Positions 42,849-51,327 of a stretch of 64,000 bases of DNA are shown one piece after another (the stretch's first letter is position 1; the number at the start of each line of letters is the position of its first letter). The translations under genes were made by a program, and so were the position numbers. The stretch comes from an uncultured Gemmatimonadales bacterium (GTDB taxonomy: Bacteria; Gemmatimonadota; Gemmatimonadetes; Gemmatimonadales; GWC2-71-9). A model generated the notes under the pieces. It saw nothing but the letters and a program-made list of their open reading frames with translations. It had not been told where the DNA came from and did no database searches. The stretch is from positions 55,831-119,830 of the forward strand of contig CAMYLY010000003.1 of NCBI GenBank assembly GCA_947259405.1. The letters are read 5' to 3'.

Positions 42849-43317
42849 CGTCGTGATCGAACCGATGCGGGCCGATGATCTCGGGTCGGTTCAAGCGCTC
42901 CTTCGAGCGGCGTCGCTGCCAGTGGACGGGTTGGATGACCATGTGTCGACTGCGCTGGTTGCGCGGCGTGGCGCGAACCTGGTTGGGAGTGTCGCCTTGG
43001 AGGTCTACGAAGATGGCGCACTCTTGCGGTCGCTCGCCGTCGCCAAGCGGGAGCGCGGATTTGGATGGGGGATGGCCCTTGCTGAGGCCATCATTGACCT
43101 CGCTCGGCGACGGGGGGTGCGCAAGGTGTATCTGTTGACCGAAACGGCGGCGACCTTTTTTCCCAAGTTGGGGTTCCGTGCAGTCACCCGTGCGGAGGTC
43201 CCGAGTGGGGTGCGTCGATCGGTGGAGTTCACGACCGTGTGTCCCGGGAGCGCGGCGGTACAAGTTCTGGAGCTTAGCACCGCAAAGAAAAACCCCGGTG
43301 GGTACCGGGGTTCGTAA
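42838..43317 (+). CDS. GNAT acetyltransferase, ArsN2-like
   Basis: A 159-residue GNAT protein overlapping the XRE gene by 11 bp. DDLGSVQALLRAASLPVDGLDDHV, GSVALEVYEDGALLRSLAV, RGFGWGMALAEAII (acetyl-CoA loop, RGxGxG-like with Phe) and VYLLTETAATFFPKLGFRAVTRAEVPSGVRRSVEFTTVCP resemble ArsN2-type proteins annotated in arsenic resistance, though no ars genes are near. The last residues (KKNPGGYRGS) are encoded by the hairpin that terminates the opposing ferredoxin gene. Confidence 0.82.
   Translation: MMPDVVIEPMRADDLGSVQALLRAASLPVDGLDDHVSTALVARRGANLVGSVALEVYEDGALLRSLAVAKRERGFGWGMALAEAIIDLARRRGVRKVYLLTETAATFFPKLGFRAVTRAEVPSGVRRSVEFTTVCPGSAAVQVLELSTAKKNPGGYRGS
43281..43312 (-). terminator. Rho-independent terminator of the ferredoxin gene, inside the GNAT coding end
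   Basis: AACCCCGG (43291-43298) pairs with CCGGGGTT (43305-43312) around TGGGTA. Read on the minus strand the hairpin is followed by TTTTTCTTT, a canonical terminator for the ferredoxin gene. Confidence 0.8.
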
Positions 43318-43336
43318 TTCGCACGTCGCCAGAAGT

Positions 43337-43606
43337 TCAGCTGCGACCCTGGGCTACCTGGCGTTCCTCACCGGTCTCGAAGAACTCGCGGTTCTTCGCA
43401 ATGTAGGAACCCCATTCCTCGGGAACATCTTCTTCCGGGAAGATGGCGGTCACCGGGCATTCGGGCTCACACGCTCCACAATCGATGCATTCATCGGGGT
43501 GGATGTAGAGCATGTCCGGGCCCTCGTAGATGCAGTCCACGGGGCAGACGTCGACACAGCCACGGTCCTTCGTGTCGATGCACGGTTCGGCGATGATATA
43601 GGTCAT
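43337..43606 (-). CDS. fdxA: Seven-iron ferredoxin (FdxA type)
   Basis: An 89-residue ferredoxin. The first cluster motif is [17 protein letters not shown] (Cx7Cx3CP plus a further Cys) and the second is [12 protein letters not shown] (Cx2Cx2Cx3CP). This matches 7Fe FdxA proteins with one 3Fe-4S and one 4Fe-4S cluster. A short acidic and helical tail follows. CAGGAA precedes the ATG. It acts as a cytoplasmic electron carrier with unknown partner. Confidence 0.93.
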   Translation of the reverse strand: MTYIIAEPCIDTKDRGCVDVCPVDCIYEGPDMLYIHPDECIDCGACEPECPVTAIFPEEDVPEEWGSYIAKNREFFETGEERQVAQGRS

Positions 43607-43718
43607 GGTATTCCTGTGCCGCGGGTTTCCTGTTGCGAAGGCGTATGTTGACTGGACGCTGAAACCCTGTCAAGGGACCGAGTTGCCCTGCGAAGCGTCC
43701 GATGGTGATCTTCGATCC

Positions 43719-44663
43719 ATGCGTATTGCCTCGCTGTTGGCCAGTGCGACCGAAATCGTGTTCGCCTTGGGACTGGACGATCAACTCGTCGCCATCTCCC
43801 ACGAATGTGACTATCCCCCAGGTGCGCTCACACGGCCGAGGGTGAGCCGGCCACGCTTCCCGCTCGACGGGCTGTCGTCGGGCGACATCGACGCCGCGGT
43901 GCGGCAGGCGATGACCGAGTTCGGGAGCGTATACGAGTTGGATGCCGATTGCCTGCGTGACACCAACCCCGATCTCGTCCTCACCCAGGCGGTGTGCGAA
44001 GTGTGTGCGGTACCGACGAGTCTCGCGGAGCGCGCTGTCGAGGTGCTGGATGGTGAGACACGGGTGTTGTCCATCGATTCCCACACCATCGATGACATCT
44101 TGGCGAGTATCGCAGCCGTCGGACGAGCGGCCGGGGTCGAGGATCGCGCCTTGACGGTCGTGGCTGACTATCGCAGGCGTCTCGACGCCGTCCGCGAGGC
44201 CGTGTCCTCGCGGAGACGCGTACGCGTGCTGGCCGTCGAATGGCTGGACCCGCCGTTCTTACCCGGCCACTGGACACCACAGATGATTGAACTGGCGGGA
44301 GGAACGACCCTCGGGTCGGAGGCGAGCGTTCCGTCGAAGCAAACGGACTGGGCCGACCTACTGGGTCTCGATCCGGACGTGCTGATCGTCATGCCCTGTG
44401 GATACGGCCTTGACGCAGCAGTGCAGGATGCCCGGGCGCATGCCGACCACCTGCACTCGGTGGCCACTCGAGCCATGGGGGAGGGCCGGGCGTTTGTTGT
44501 CGACGGGTCTGCGTACTTCAATCGCTCCGGTCCACGGATGGTGGACGGTGTCGAGATCCTCGGAGCGCTACTGCACCCTGACGTGTTTCCAGGGTATGAT
44601 CTAACGGGCAAGGCAACTGTCTGGAGTCCTGCAGCGAACCCCATACCGAACGACGAGGAGTAG
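43719..44663 (+). CDS. BtuF-like cobalamin/helical-backbone substrate-binding protein
   Basis: A 314-residue protein of the periplasmic-binding-protein 2 superfamily: RIASLLASATEIVFALGLDDQLVAISHECDYP, NPDLVLTQAVCEVCAV, and SKQTDWADLLGLDPDVLIVMPCG. Homologues are annotated as cobalamin-binding proteins. There is no obvious signal peptide and no BtuCD partner in the window, so it may be a cytoplasmic binder. The bacilliredoxin gene starts 3 bp after its stop. Confidence 0.82.
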   Translation: MRIASLLASATEIVFALGLDDQLVAISHECDYPPGALTRPRVSRPRFPLDGLSSGDIDAAVRQAMTEFGSVYELDADCLRDTNPDLVLTQAVCEVCAVPTSLAERAVEVLDGETRVLSIDSHTIDDILASIAAVGRAAGVEDRALTVVADYRRRLDAVREAVSSRRRVRVLAVEWLDPPFLPGHWTPQMIELAGGTTLGSEASVPSKQTDWADLLGLDPDVLIVMPCGYGLDAAVQDARAHADHLHSVATRAMGEGRAFVVDGSAYFNRSGPRMVDGVEILGALLHPDVFPGYDLTGKATVWSPAANPIPNDEE

Positions 44664-44665
44664 GA

Positions 44666-45085
44666 GTGCGATATTCCCCGATGATGGTACAACCGATGCG
44701 CGAGGACTTGACACGTGTCGGATTCGAGGAGTGGTTGACGCCGGAATCGGTCGACAGTGACATGGCAAACGTCTCCGGCACGATGCTCGTGGTTGTCAAC
44801 TCGATCTGCGGATGTGCAGCCGGCAAGGCCCGACCCGGCGTCGTGATGGCGCTGCAAAACCGGAGGCGGCCTGACCGACTCTACACAGTGTTTGCCGGAA
44901 TGGAGCTCGACGCCACCGAGCGGGCACGGAGCTTCTTCGCACCGTACGAGCCCTCTTCCCCGCAAATCGCCCTATTCAAGGACGGGAAGCTCGTCCACAT
45001 GCTCGAGCGGTCGGATATCGAGGGCCGGGGGCCGGAAGACATCGCCGCCGACCTCACGGAGGCCTTTGACGCCCACTGCGTCTAG
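44666..45085 (+). CDS. BrxA/BrxB-family bacilliredoxin
   Basis: A 139-residue thioredoxin-fold protein. VVVNSICGCAAGKARPG contains the CGC active site characteristic of BrxA/BrxB (YphP/YqiW) proteins, which reduce bacillithiol mixed disulfides. PMREDLTRVGFEEWLTPESVD at the start and SPQIALFKDGKLVHMLERSDIEG later also fit. The GTG start is supported by GAGGAGTAGGAG and by the family's usual N-terminus. Probably in one operon with the cobalamin-binding gene and the downstream phosphodiesterase. It implies bacillithiol or a similar thiol in this organism. Confidence 0.93.
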   Translation: MRYSPMMVQPMREDLTRVGFEEWLTPESVDSDMANVSGTMLVVVNSICGCAAGKARPGVVMALQNRRRPDRLYTVFAGMELDATERARSFFAPYEPSSPQIALFKDGKLVHMLERSDIEGRGPEDIAADLTEAFDAHCV

Positions 45086-45100
45086 CCGACGTCCGCGCTC

Positions 45101-45817
45101 GTGATGCTGTTGGACCCGGACGCTCGGCCGGTGATCGGGCACCGGGGTGCGTCAGGCGACTTTCCAGAGAACACGCTAACGGCGTTCGACGCGGCCCTCG
45201 CACAAGGTGCGGACGCCTTCGAACTCGACGTCCGTTCCACCAAAGATGGCGTCGCGGTCGTCCATCACGACCCAACGGTCGACCGCACCACAGACGGAAA
45301 CGGTGTCGTCGCGGACCTCACGCTCTCAGAGCTCCAAGGACTCGACGCCGGCGGCGGGGCCGTCGTACCCACGCTGGCCCAGGTGCTCGAGCGGTACTCC
45401 GACACCCCGATGATTGTGGAGCTCAAGGAACGCGCGGTGGCGGAGGCAGTGAGCACGGTGCTGGAACAACAGGGTGCCAAGGATCGAGTGCTCCTGGGAG
45501 CCTTCGACCACGGGGTGTTGGCTCCGATGCGCCGTCGCGGGTTCCGTCTCTCGGCATCGCGGCGGCAGACTGCTGCGTTCTGGGCGGGATCCCGCATCGG
45601 ATTCCGACCCGGGGGAAGCTATGAGGCGTTCACGGTGCCGGAAGAGCACGGGTCGCTTCGCGTCGTCGATCGCCGGTTTGTGGACGCGGCGCGCGAGCGA
45701 GGCAAACCTGTTCACGTGTGGACGGTAAACACGGTCGACGATGCCGTGCGGCTTCGAGCGATGGGCGTCGCGGGAATCATCACCAACTTCCCGGGAGCGC
45801 TCCGCGCGGGACTGTGA
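45101..45817 (+). CDS. Glycerophosphodiester phosphodiesterase
   Basis: A 238-residue TIM-barrel enzyme. GHRGASGDFPENTLTAFDAALAQGADAFELDVRSTKDGVAVVHHDPTVDRTT contains the catalytic and metal-binding His, Glu and Asp of the GDPD family; VWTVNTVDDAVRLRAMGVAGIITNFP is the typical end. It releases glycerol 3-phosphate from deacylated phospholipids. There is no signal peptide, so it is cytoplasmic. GTG 45101 or ATG 45104 may be the start, 15 bp after the bacilliredoxin stop. Confidence 0.93.
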   Translation: MMLLDPDARPVIGHRGASGDFPENTLTAFDAALAQGADAFELDVRSTKDGVAVVHHDPTVDRTTDGNGVVADLTLSELQGLDAGGGAVVPTLAQVLERYSDTPMIVELKERAVAEAVSTVLEQQGAKDRVLLGAFDHGVLAPMRRRGFRLSASRRQTAAFWAGSRIGFRPGGSYEAFTVPEEHGSLRVVDRRFVDAARERGKPVHVWTVNTVDDAVRLRAMGVAGIITNFPGALRAGL

Positions 45818-45859
45818 TCTACCCGGTCCCGGCAGTCCCCTCAGTCGCGTCAGTCCTGT

Positions 45860-46975
45860 CTAGTCTACCAGTTCCGCAAACGCCGGCTTCAGATCTTCGA
45901 GTCCCTGTTTCAACTCCGTGTGTTCGTTCCCAAATCCAAACCGTATGTAGTTGGGCCGCTGGAAGTGCTCGCCTGGGACCAGCAGAATGTCCTGGCGTTG
46001 TCGGACGCGCTCGACCAAGTCAGGCGCTGAGATCGGGTGGTTGTACCGCGCGAAGCAGATGGCCCCGCAATCGGGTGCCTGCCACTCGAACAATCTGCCG
46101 AACTGTTCCAGCCAAGCGTCGAGGATGGGGTAATTCTCTGCGAGAATCGTTCTCGTCCGCTCGAGGATCTTCGGTCGGACACTGAGCGCCAGGGTGGCCA
46201 GATAGTCGCTGGCGGGCACTGGGCAGATCACCGTGTAGTCGTGCCGTTGCACCACCTCCTGCTTGAACTCGGGCGGACCCATCGCCCACCCAATGCGGAG
46301 CCCGGGGAGTCCGTACGCCTTCGAAAAACCGTTCACTACGACCGTGCGATCGTATGATCCCCATACCGAAGGAGTCGTTTGCCCGTGTCGTTCGGCACCC
46401 TGGTAGATCTCGTCTGCCAAGAGCCAGGCACCGACCTCATCCGCCCGCGCGACGATAGCATTTCGCGCGCTTTCGCTGATCACGTGCCCCGTAGGATTGT
46501 TCGGGTTCGTGACTACAACGAGCCTGGTCCCAGGTCGGATCGCCTCACGAATCTCATCGACGTCCGGTTCCCAGTTCCGGTCCGCGCGGAGACCGAACTC
46601 GGAGACTGTCGCGCCGAAGTTCTTTGCCAACCCCGGTATCTGCATATAGGTCGGCGTCATGATGGCGACGTGGTCACCAGGTTCCACGAGTGACCAGACC
46701 GAGATGAAGTTGGCTTCGCTACTTCCGGTCGTGACCGTGACGTTTGCCTCGGTGGCGCCGGGGTACAGCGCTGCTATGGCAGTGCGGAGTTCGTCGCTGC
46801 CGTCGCCCTGGCTGTAGCCCATGCGGATGGCCGCCAATTCGTCCAGATCGCCTCCGGCAATTTCGAGAAGTTCGGCTATCGATAGGGGATGCACACCGCT
46901 TTCGGAGAGATTGCACCTGACGCGGTGCTCGTGGACGCTCTGCCAGCGCTCGAGTTCAAAGGGGTAGAAGGGCAT
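45860..46975 (-). CDS. Class I/II PLP-dependent aminotransferase
   Basis: A 371-residue fold-type I aminotransferase. VVTNPNNPTGHVIS contacts substrate and cofactor, LLADEIYQGAE has the PLP Asp and Tyr, and the Schiff-base lysine is in NGFSKAYGLPGLRIGW. Substrate unknown; relatives act on aromatic, aspartate or unusual amino acids. A GGGATAGAAGGGACAG-type repeat lies directly upstream. Confidence 0.9.
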   Translation of the reverse strand: MPFYPFELERWQSVHEHRVRCNLSESGVHPLSIAELLEIAGGDLDELAAIRMGYSQGDGSDELRTAIAALYPGATEANVTVTTGSSEANFISVWSLVEPGDHVAIMTPTYMQIPGLAKNFGATVSEFGLRADRNWEPDVDEIREAIRPGTRLVVVTNPNNPTGHVISESARNAIVARADEVGAWLLADEIYQGAERHGQTTPSVWGSYDRTVVVNGFSKAYGLPGLRIGWAMGPPEFKQEVVQRHDYTVICPVPASDYLATLALSVRPKILERTRTILAENYPILDAWLEQFGRLFEWQAPDCGAICFARYNHPISAPDLVERVRQRQDILLVPGEHFQRPNYIRFGFGNEHTELKQGLEDLKPAFAELVD

Positions 46976-46979
46976 GCGG

Positions 46980-47040
46980 GTAAGATGAGGTAGAAGGGAT
47001 AGAAGGGACAGAGGGGATAGCAGGGATAGACTTGATCCCT
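46980..47040. repeat. GGGATAGAA-type repeat with a small inverted repeat
   Basis: GGTAGAAGGGATAGAAGGG and GGGGATAGCAGGGATAG-like units lie between the DUF5916 and aminotransferase genes, ending in a hairpin AGGGAT-loop-ATCCCT. Same family as 15515. Confidence 0.75.
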
Positions 47041-47050
47041 ATCATCACCT

Positions 47051-49255
47051 CTAGATCCTCGCCAAGTAGGTAATCTTCGCCACCGCCCCACGATTGTCGA
47101 AGTCCCAGATCGACGTCTCGGATCCGCGGAGTTCGTTGAACACGATGAACAGGTCGCTACCTGGGCTGTGGATGAAGTTGATGCGCACATTGGCTGAGAC
47201 GGTATTGTCGAGACTGTTGTACTGCACTAAGGCGTTGGCGAACAGCTTGGTCGAGAAGGCGTACGAAAGTCGCAGCGACCCGACGTCGGCCCGGAAGGCA
47301 CCGAACGGTGTGTCCACATCGTTGTGGGTGAAGCTGGCCGTCAGGCTGAGGTGGTTGTTTGGGACGGCATCGAGTGATGCAGTTACGGAGAACAGCGTAC
47401 CGTCGAAGTACTGCTTGTACATCCCCTGGCTACTCAACACTAGTGGACGATTGGAACTCGTGCTGGCGAACCAGCCAATCTCCCCAGCGTCGTAATCGCC
47501 CTCCGGAATCTGGACGTCATCTGTCAACTCGAACTCCTCATCGAGTCGTGTAAACGCGGGAGTGCCGTAGAAGGTGATCTGGTCCCCGGAGTTCCAGTCC
47601 GGACCGATCGCGATGCCGCCAACCCAGTCCTGTGTCACCCAATCGGACCGGGTGACGATCTGGCCCTGAATGAAGATGTCAATCTTGCGCAGGCCGAGGA
47701 CTCCAGGTCTCGGTGTCAGGCGGGCGAATGCGTCGAAACGACGGACGTCGGTTCGCGTGACGAACCCCATGTCCGCTTCGGCCTCCGGCCCGATGAAGAG
47801 CCCAGCCATGTTGAGTCCAAAAACGCTCGTGTTGTACTCACTTGCGAGCCTGTAGGCCCAGTCCTCGCCGCCACCCCCAGAGGTGCTCGTGCGCGCCGCG
47901 AATCCCTGGAGATTCAGCGCCGATCCCGGCCACCACGAGAAGTCGACGCCGCCCGCCAGGTTCCACGTCGCACGCGAGCGCCGATCCGTAATCATCCCGC
48001 CGATGTAGTTTGCCCCGCCGATATCGCGCTTCATTCGCACGACGGCAAAGTTCGTCACAGGCTCATCGAATGCTTCGTTGGTGACGACGTTCAGCAACCC
48101 GATCGTCTGCCGACCGGCGCGACCAGTAAACCGCGCGCCGCCGAGAATGGGCACCTCCCCGTCCTCGCTGATCCCAATGCGGCGGGAGAAGAACAACAAG
48201 AACGGTGGGGGTTCGAACTGCCCGCGGTCTCCGAATTCGAAGATGCCGGAATTCTCGAGGAAGAAATCGCGTTTCTCAGGGAAGAAGAGCGAAAAACGCG
48301 TGAGATTGACTTGCTCGTCGTCGGCCTCGACTTGGGCAAAGTCGGTGTTCACGGTGAGGTCCAGGACGAGCCCGGGGGTGACCTCGAACTTCACGTCACC
48401 CCCAACTTTCATTCGAGGCTCCGTTTCGCGCACGGTGTCGGCGACCTGTTCGGCAGTGGCGCCGCCGAGGAAATACGGTTTGATGTCGACGTTTGCCCCG
48501 GGGCGTGGGAGCGAATCAAGCCCCTCGAGGTGACCCGCCCGGCTGATGCGCTGAAAGCCTTCGTTCGCGCGGGACCAGGCACTCCACAGTACTTCTTCGT
48601 TCCTGCGCCGGATGATGCGGTAGACGTTGAACCCCCACGGCTCTCCGCCGTCCGCATCCGGAAATCGCAGCGTGCGGAATGGAATAGCGAATTCGGCGGA
48701 CCATCCGTCAGCGGTTCGCTCCGCCCTGACTTGCCACACTCCACGCCAATCGATGTTGAACTCTCGGCCCTCGTCGGTGATCAGCGCATCGAACTCGGCG
48801 CCGTTGGGATTTGTGGCAAACACGACGCCGTTTCGGTGATCGTGAAACGCGTCGAACATGATGGCTATGGCGTCATCGCCTCCGAAGATGGGGTCGCCGG
48901 TAAAGGCGGTGGTCATGAGCTGGTCCCGTTGGAGGACCCTCGCGATGATCCCGGACGGATCACGATCGAAGGCGCTCACACCCACGAAGAGCGTCGCGCC
49001 GTCGTAGACGACGCGGATCTCCGTACGTTCGGTGGCTGGTGCACCCTCGGAAGGCTCTCGCTGGCGGAACCCGGACCCGACTGGCGCCCGCTGCCACACG
49101 GCTTCGTCGAGGACTCCGTCGACGCGCACGCTCGTCGAGGCTGAATCGGCAAGCCGATGCGCCTGTAGCTCGGGCAGGGGCCGGTCCTGCGCCGAGAGTG
49201 GCCGGATCACTGCCATGAGCGCGATAACGCCCACGATGAGAAACATGCGTCGCAT
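47051..49255 (-). CDS. DUF5916 outer-membrane protein (first paralogue)
   Basis: A 734-residue protein with a signal peptide ending PLSAQ. An N-terminal CBM9-like sandwich (VRVDGVLDEAVWQRAP through WSAEFAIPFRTLRFPDADGG, about residues 35-235) is followed by a DUF5916 beta-barrel region with VNLTRFSLFFPEKRDFFLENSGIFEFG and many amphipathic strands to the C-terminus. DUF5916 proteins are presumed outer-membrane proteins of unknown cargo, abundant in Gemmatimonadota and Bacteroidetes. An exact TACCTTTG element lies 29 nt upstream of the ATG. A paralogue lies at 51328. Confidence 0.87.
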   Translation of the reverse strand: MRRMFLIVGVIALMAVIRPLSAQDRPLPELQAHRLADSASTSVRVDGVLDEAVWQRAPVGSGFRQREPSEGAPATERTEIRVVYDGATLFVGVSAFDRDPSGIIARVLQRDQLMTTAFTGDPIFGGDDAIAIMFDAFHDHRNGVVFATNPNGAEFDALITDEGREFNIDWRGVWQVRAERTADGWSAEFAIPFRTLRFPDADGGEPWGFNVYRIIRRRNEEVLWSAWSRANEGFQRISRAGHLEGLDSLPRPGANVDIKPYFLGGATAEQVADTVRETEPRMKVGGDVKFEVTPGLVLDLTVNTDFAQVEADDEQVNLTRFSLFFPEKRDFFLENSGIFEFGDRGQFEPPPFLLFFSRRIGISEDGEVPILGGARFTGRAGRQTIGLLNVVTNEAFDEPVTNFAVVRMKRDIGGANYIGGMITDRRSRATWNLAGGVDFSWWPGSALNLQGFAARTSTSGGGGEDWAYRLASEYNTSVFGLNMAGLFIGPEAEADMGFVTRTDVRRFDAFARLTPRPGVLGLRKIDIFIQGQIVTRSDWVTQDWVGGIAIGPDWNSGDQITFYGTPAFTRLDEEFELTDDVQIPEGDYDAGEIGWFASTSSNRPLVLSSQGMYKQYFDGTLFSVTASLDAVPNNHLSLTASFTHNDVDTPFGAFRADVGSLRLSYAFSTKLFANALVQYNSLDNTVSANVRINFIHSPGSDLFIVFNELRGSETSIWDFDNRGAVAKITYLARI

Positions 49256-49276
49256 TATCTGTGGTGAAAGGCTTGC

Positions 49277-49284
49277 CAAAGGTA
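49277..49284 (-). promoter_or_regulatory. TAnnTTTG promoter element of the first DUF5916 gene
   Basis: On the minus strand TACCTTTG, an exact match, starts 29 nt before the ATG at 49255. That would give a short 15-20 nt leader. Confidence 0.4.
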
Positions 49285-49315
49285 CGAGCGTGCCGGCCGT
49301 GAAGGGAGATAGGAA

Positions 49316-49350
49316 GGAAAAAGCAGCGGAGGCCGCTTGGGCCTCCGCTG
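49316..49350 (-). terminator. Rho-independent terminator of the DUF4097 gene
   Basis: CAGCGGAGGCC (49324-49334) pairs perfectly with GGCCTCCGCTG (49340-49350) around GCTTG. Read on the minus strand the stem is followed by CTTTTT. Confidence 0.85.
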
Positions 49351-49373
49351 TCGGCAACCGGAGAATGCCGGTG

Positions 49374-50429
49374 CTAGTTCTGCCGGATCCGAACGCTCCC
49401 CGATCCCGTGTCGATGATCAGGCGACCGGAGCCATCGCCCATGGTCCCCCTCACCTCGTCGCGGGACCAACGCTGCACGGTGATCGGCATGTCGAAATCG
49501 ATGCCACCGCTTCCGGTCTCGATCTCCACCTGGGCTCCGAACGACGCAGGCAGGTCCACCGTTACTGAGCCCGATCCCGTATCGATCTGGATGTCGCGAG
49601 CGTTCTCCGACGCGACGAGCGAAATACCGCCGCTCCCCGTATCGAGGCTGATGTCGCGTGCGGTGGTCCGTTCCACCCGGATACGGCCCGACCCGGTGTC
49701 GATGCTGAGGGTGGAGACGTTCGCGCCGGAGGCTGTCACTCCGCCCGACCCGGTGTCGATCCGGAGGTCGTCGCCTGTGACGCCGTCAACCGCGACGCTG
49801 CCTGAACCTGTGTCGATGTCGACGTCACCCTCCGCCGCCGTGACCTCGACGTGACCGGATCCGACATCGATGCTCAGCGACCCCCTCGTCCCCGTGGCTG
49901 CCACTCGTGTCGATGCCCCGTCGAAGCGCAGGCGACCATCGACGTTGCGAATCGTGGCTTCGCCAACGCCCCAGTAGACCACAACATCCTGACCTTGGGG
50001 GACCAGAATCCGCATGTCGGCCCAGGCTTCCAGGCCGTCCCCGCTCGAGCGAATCCGAATACGATCGCGGTCGTCGTCATCCCAATCCCCGTGCCCGAAG
50101 GTGCCATCCGCGCGGACGCGGAGGCGCATGTCAAAACGCGATTCTCGGTTGGAGTAGACGATTTGGTCGCTTGGGTAGAGCACGCGGAGCGTCTGGCGTC
50201 CGTTAATGGGGCCGCGCTCCACGCCGAGGCGGGATCCGTCGCTTCCTCCGCGCGTCACCTCAACGACGACGCTCGAGCTGGAGCCCGATTCCACGGTCAC
50301 GGTTCCGGCGAGATTGTACACGGCGACGCGGTCGCCCTGGACTTCGTACCGCTCCTGCTGCGCGCTCGCGGTCGCTGAGATGCCGAGAGCGAGGGCAGTG
50401 ACGGTCAGTGCGTTCAGATACTTATGCAT
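49374..50429 (-). CDS. DUF4097 beta-strand-repeat protein, exported
   Basis: A 351-residue protein with a signal peptide ending TASAQ. The C-terminal two thirds consist of about eight copies of an I-D-T-G-S-G-(S/G)-(V/I) motif spaced 19-22 residues apart, which should stack as a right-handed beta-solenoid (DUF4097 family). The N-terminal part has VAVYNLAGTVTVESGSSSSVVVEV. Such proteins are often encoded with anti-sigma factor or envelope-stress genes; none is adjacent here. GAGGAATT precedes the ATG. Confidence 0.87.
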   Translation of the reverse strand: MHKYLNALTVTALALGISATASAQQERYEVQGDRVAVYNLAGTVTVESGSSSSVVVEVTRGGSDGSRLGVERGPINGRQTLRVLYPSDQIVYSNRESRFDMRLRVRADGTFGHGDWDDDDRDRIRIRSSGDGLEAWADMRILVPQGQDVVVYWGVGEATIRNVDGRLRFDGASTRVAATGTRGSLSIDVGSGHVEVTAAEGDVDIDTGSGSVAVDGVTGDDLRIDTGSGGVTASGANVSTLSIDTGSGRIRVERTTARDISLDTGSGGISLVASENARDIQIDTGSGSVTVDLPASFGAQVEIETGSGGIDFDMPITVQRWSRDEVRGTMGDGSGRLIIDTGSGSVRIRQN

Positions 50430-50462
50430 GTCAGAATTCCTCGTGTGTTCGCGGTCGCCCGT

Positions 50463-51146
50463 TTAGACAGCAGGTGGGGCCGAAAAGGTTGGAATCTCGG
50501 TCCGGCGCTCCAAATCCAGCAGCTGGCGCGGCTCGTCGACCCAATGATCGGGCTTGGTCGGTTCGAGCCACGCGCGGGGGAACGGTCCCCAGGTCACGGC
50601 GGCCGTGGCGACCCCGGCCGCTCTCCCAGCGTTCACGTCGTGGGGTGAATCGCCGATGAACACGGTGAGGTCGGGGTCTGCATCCAGGAGTTCGAGCGCG
50701 CGCAGCACAGGGTCTGGGTTGGGCTTATACCGATCGACGTCGTCGGCGGTGACCAGAGTGCGGAACGTATCGTCGAAACCGCAGGTCTCCAGGCCCTTGA
50801 GCGACCCAGTCCTCTTCTTGGACGTCACGATCCCTAGCTGGGTGCCACGGCTCTGCAGCGTGGTGACCACGTCACGCACGCCTGGATATTCTCGAACCAT
50901 TTCGTCGTGATGAGCCAGGTTGTGCTCGCGATAGGTCTCGACCATCGAGGCGATCTCGGCGTCATCCTCGGAGAACTCCCGGAACTGGATGACCAATGGG
51001 GTGCCCAAACCCTTCAGCCACACGTCATCGGGTGGGACCGAACCACGGTGGACCCGCAGCGTGTGCCGGTACGATGCGAGGATCAGCTCGATCGAGTCGA
51101 TCAGAGTGCCGTCGAGGTCGAATAAGTAGGTGTCGTATGGGGACAT
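50463..51146 (-). CDS. HAD-superfamily phosphatase (phosphoglycolate phosphatase-like)
   Basis: A 227-residue HAD hydrolase. Motif I is LFDLDGTLID (nucleophile and acid Asp), motif II is in GIVTSKKR, and motif IV is VFIGDSPHDVNAG. The four-helix cap (residues about 17-85) fits the Gph/PpaX subfamily. It dephosphorylates small phosphorylated metabolites or pyrophosphate. The frame upstream of the ATG at 51146 runs through G-rich low-complexity sequence and is not used. Confidence 0.9.
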   Translation of the reverse strand: MSPYDTYLFDLDGTLIDSIELILASYRHTLRVHRGSVPPDDVWLKGLGTPLVIQFREFSEDDAEIASMVETYREHNLAHHDEMVREYPGVRDVVTTLQSRGTQLGIVTSKKRTGSLKGLETCGFDDTFRTLVTADDVDRYKPNPDPVLRALELLDADPDLTVFIGDSPHDVNAGRAAGVATAAVTWGPFPRAWLEPTKPDHWVDEPRQLLDLERRTEIPTFSAPPAV

Positions 51147-51327
51147 AGGGGGAATATAGAGGGCAGGAGCAGGGTGCAGCGGGTAGAACGCAGGATGCGG
51201 GATGATGGTGTTGGACGGACCGGCCTGCGACGTCCGGCTCAACGCATTCTCGGCTGTGTGCGTAGCTTGTTGCAGAGGCTATCTTTGAACGTCCAAAACC
51301 CTCGACCGACCGACAGCCACGGCATTT
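51147..51327. repeat. Intergenic region with G-rich low-complexity repeat
   Basis: The segment 51150-51210 holds GGGCAGGAGCAGGGTGCAGCGGG- and GCAGGATGCGGGATGATGG-like sequence, similar to 11249-11290 and 55913-55976. The rest is the leader and promoter region of the second DUF5916 gene. Confidence 0.55.
51280..51287 (+). promoter_or_regulatory. TAnnTTTG promoter element of the second DUF5916 gene
   Basis: TATCTTTG, identical to the element at 26224, lies 48 nt upstream of the GTG at 51328, giving a predicted leader of about 35 nt. Confidence 0.45.

Noticed and set aside
42838..43317. Arsenic resistance locus
   Set aside because: The GNAT protein resembles ArsN2, but no arsenate reductase, efflux or ArsR-type gene is nearby.
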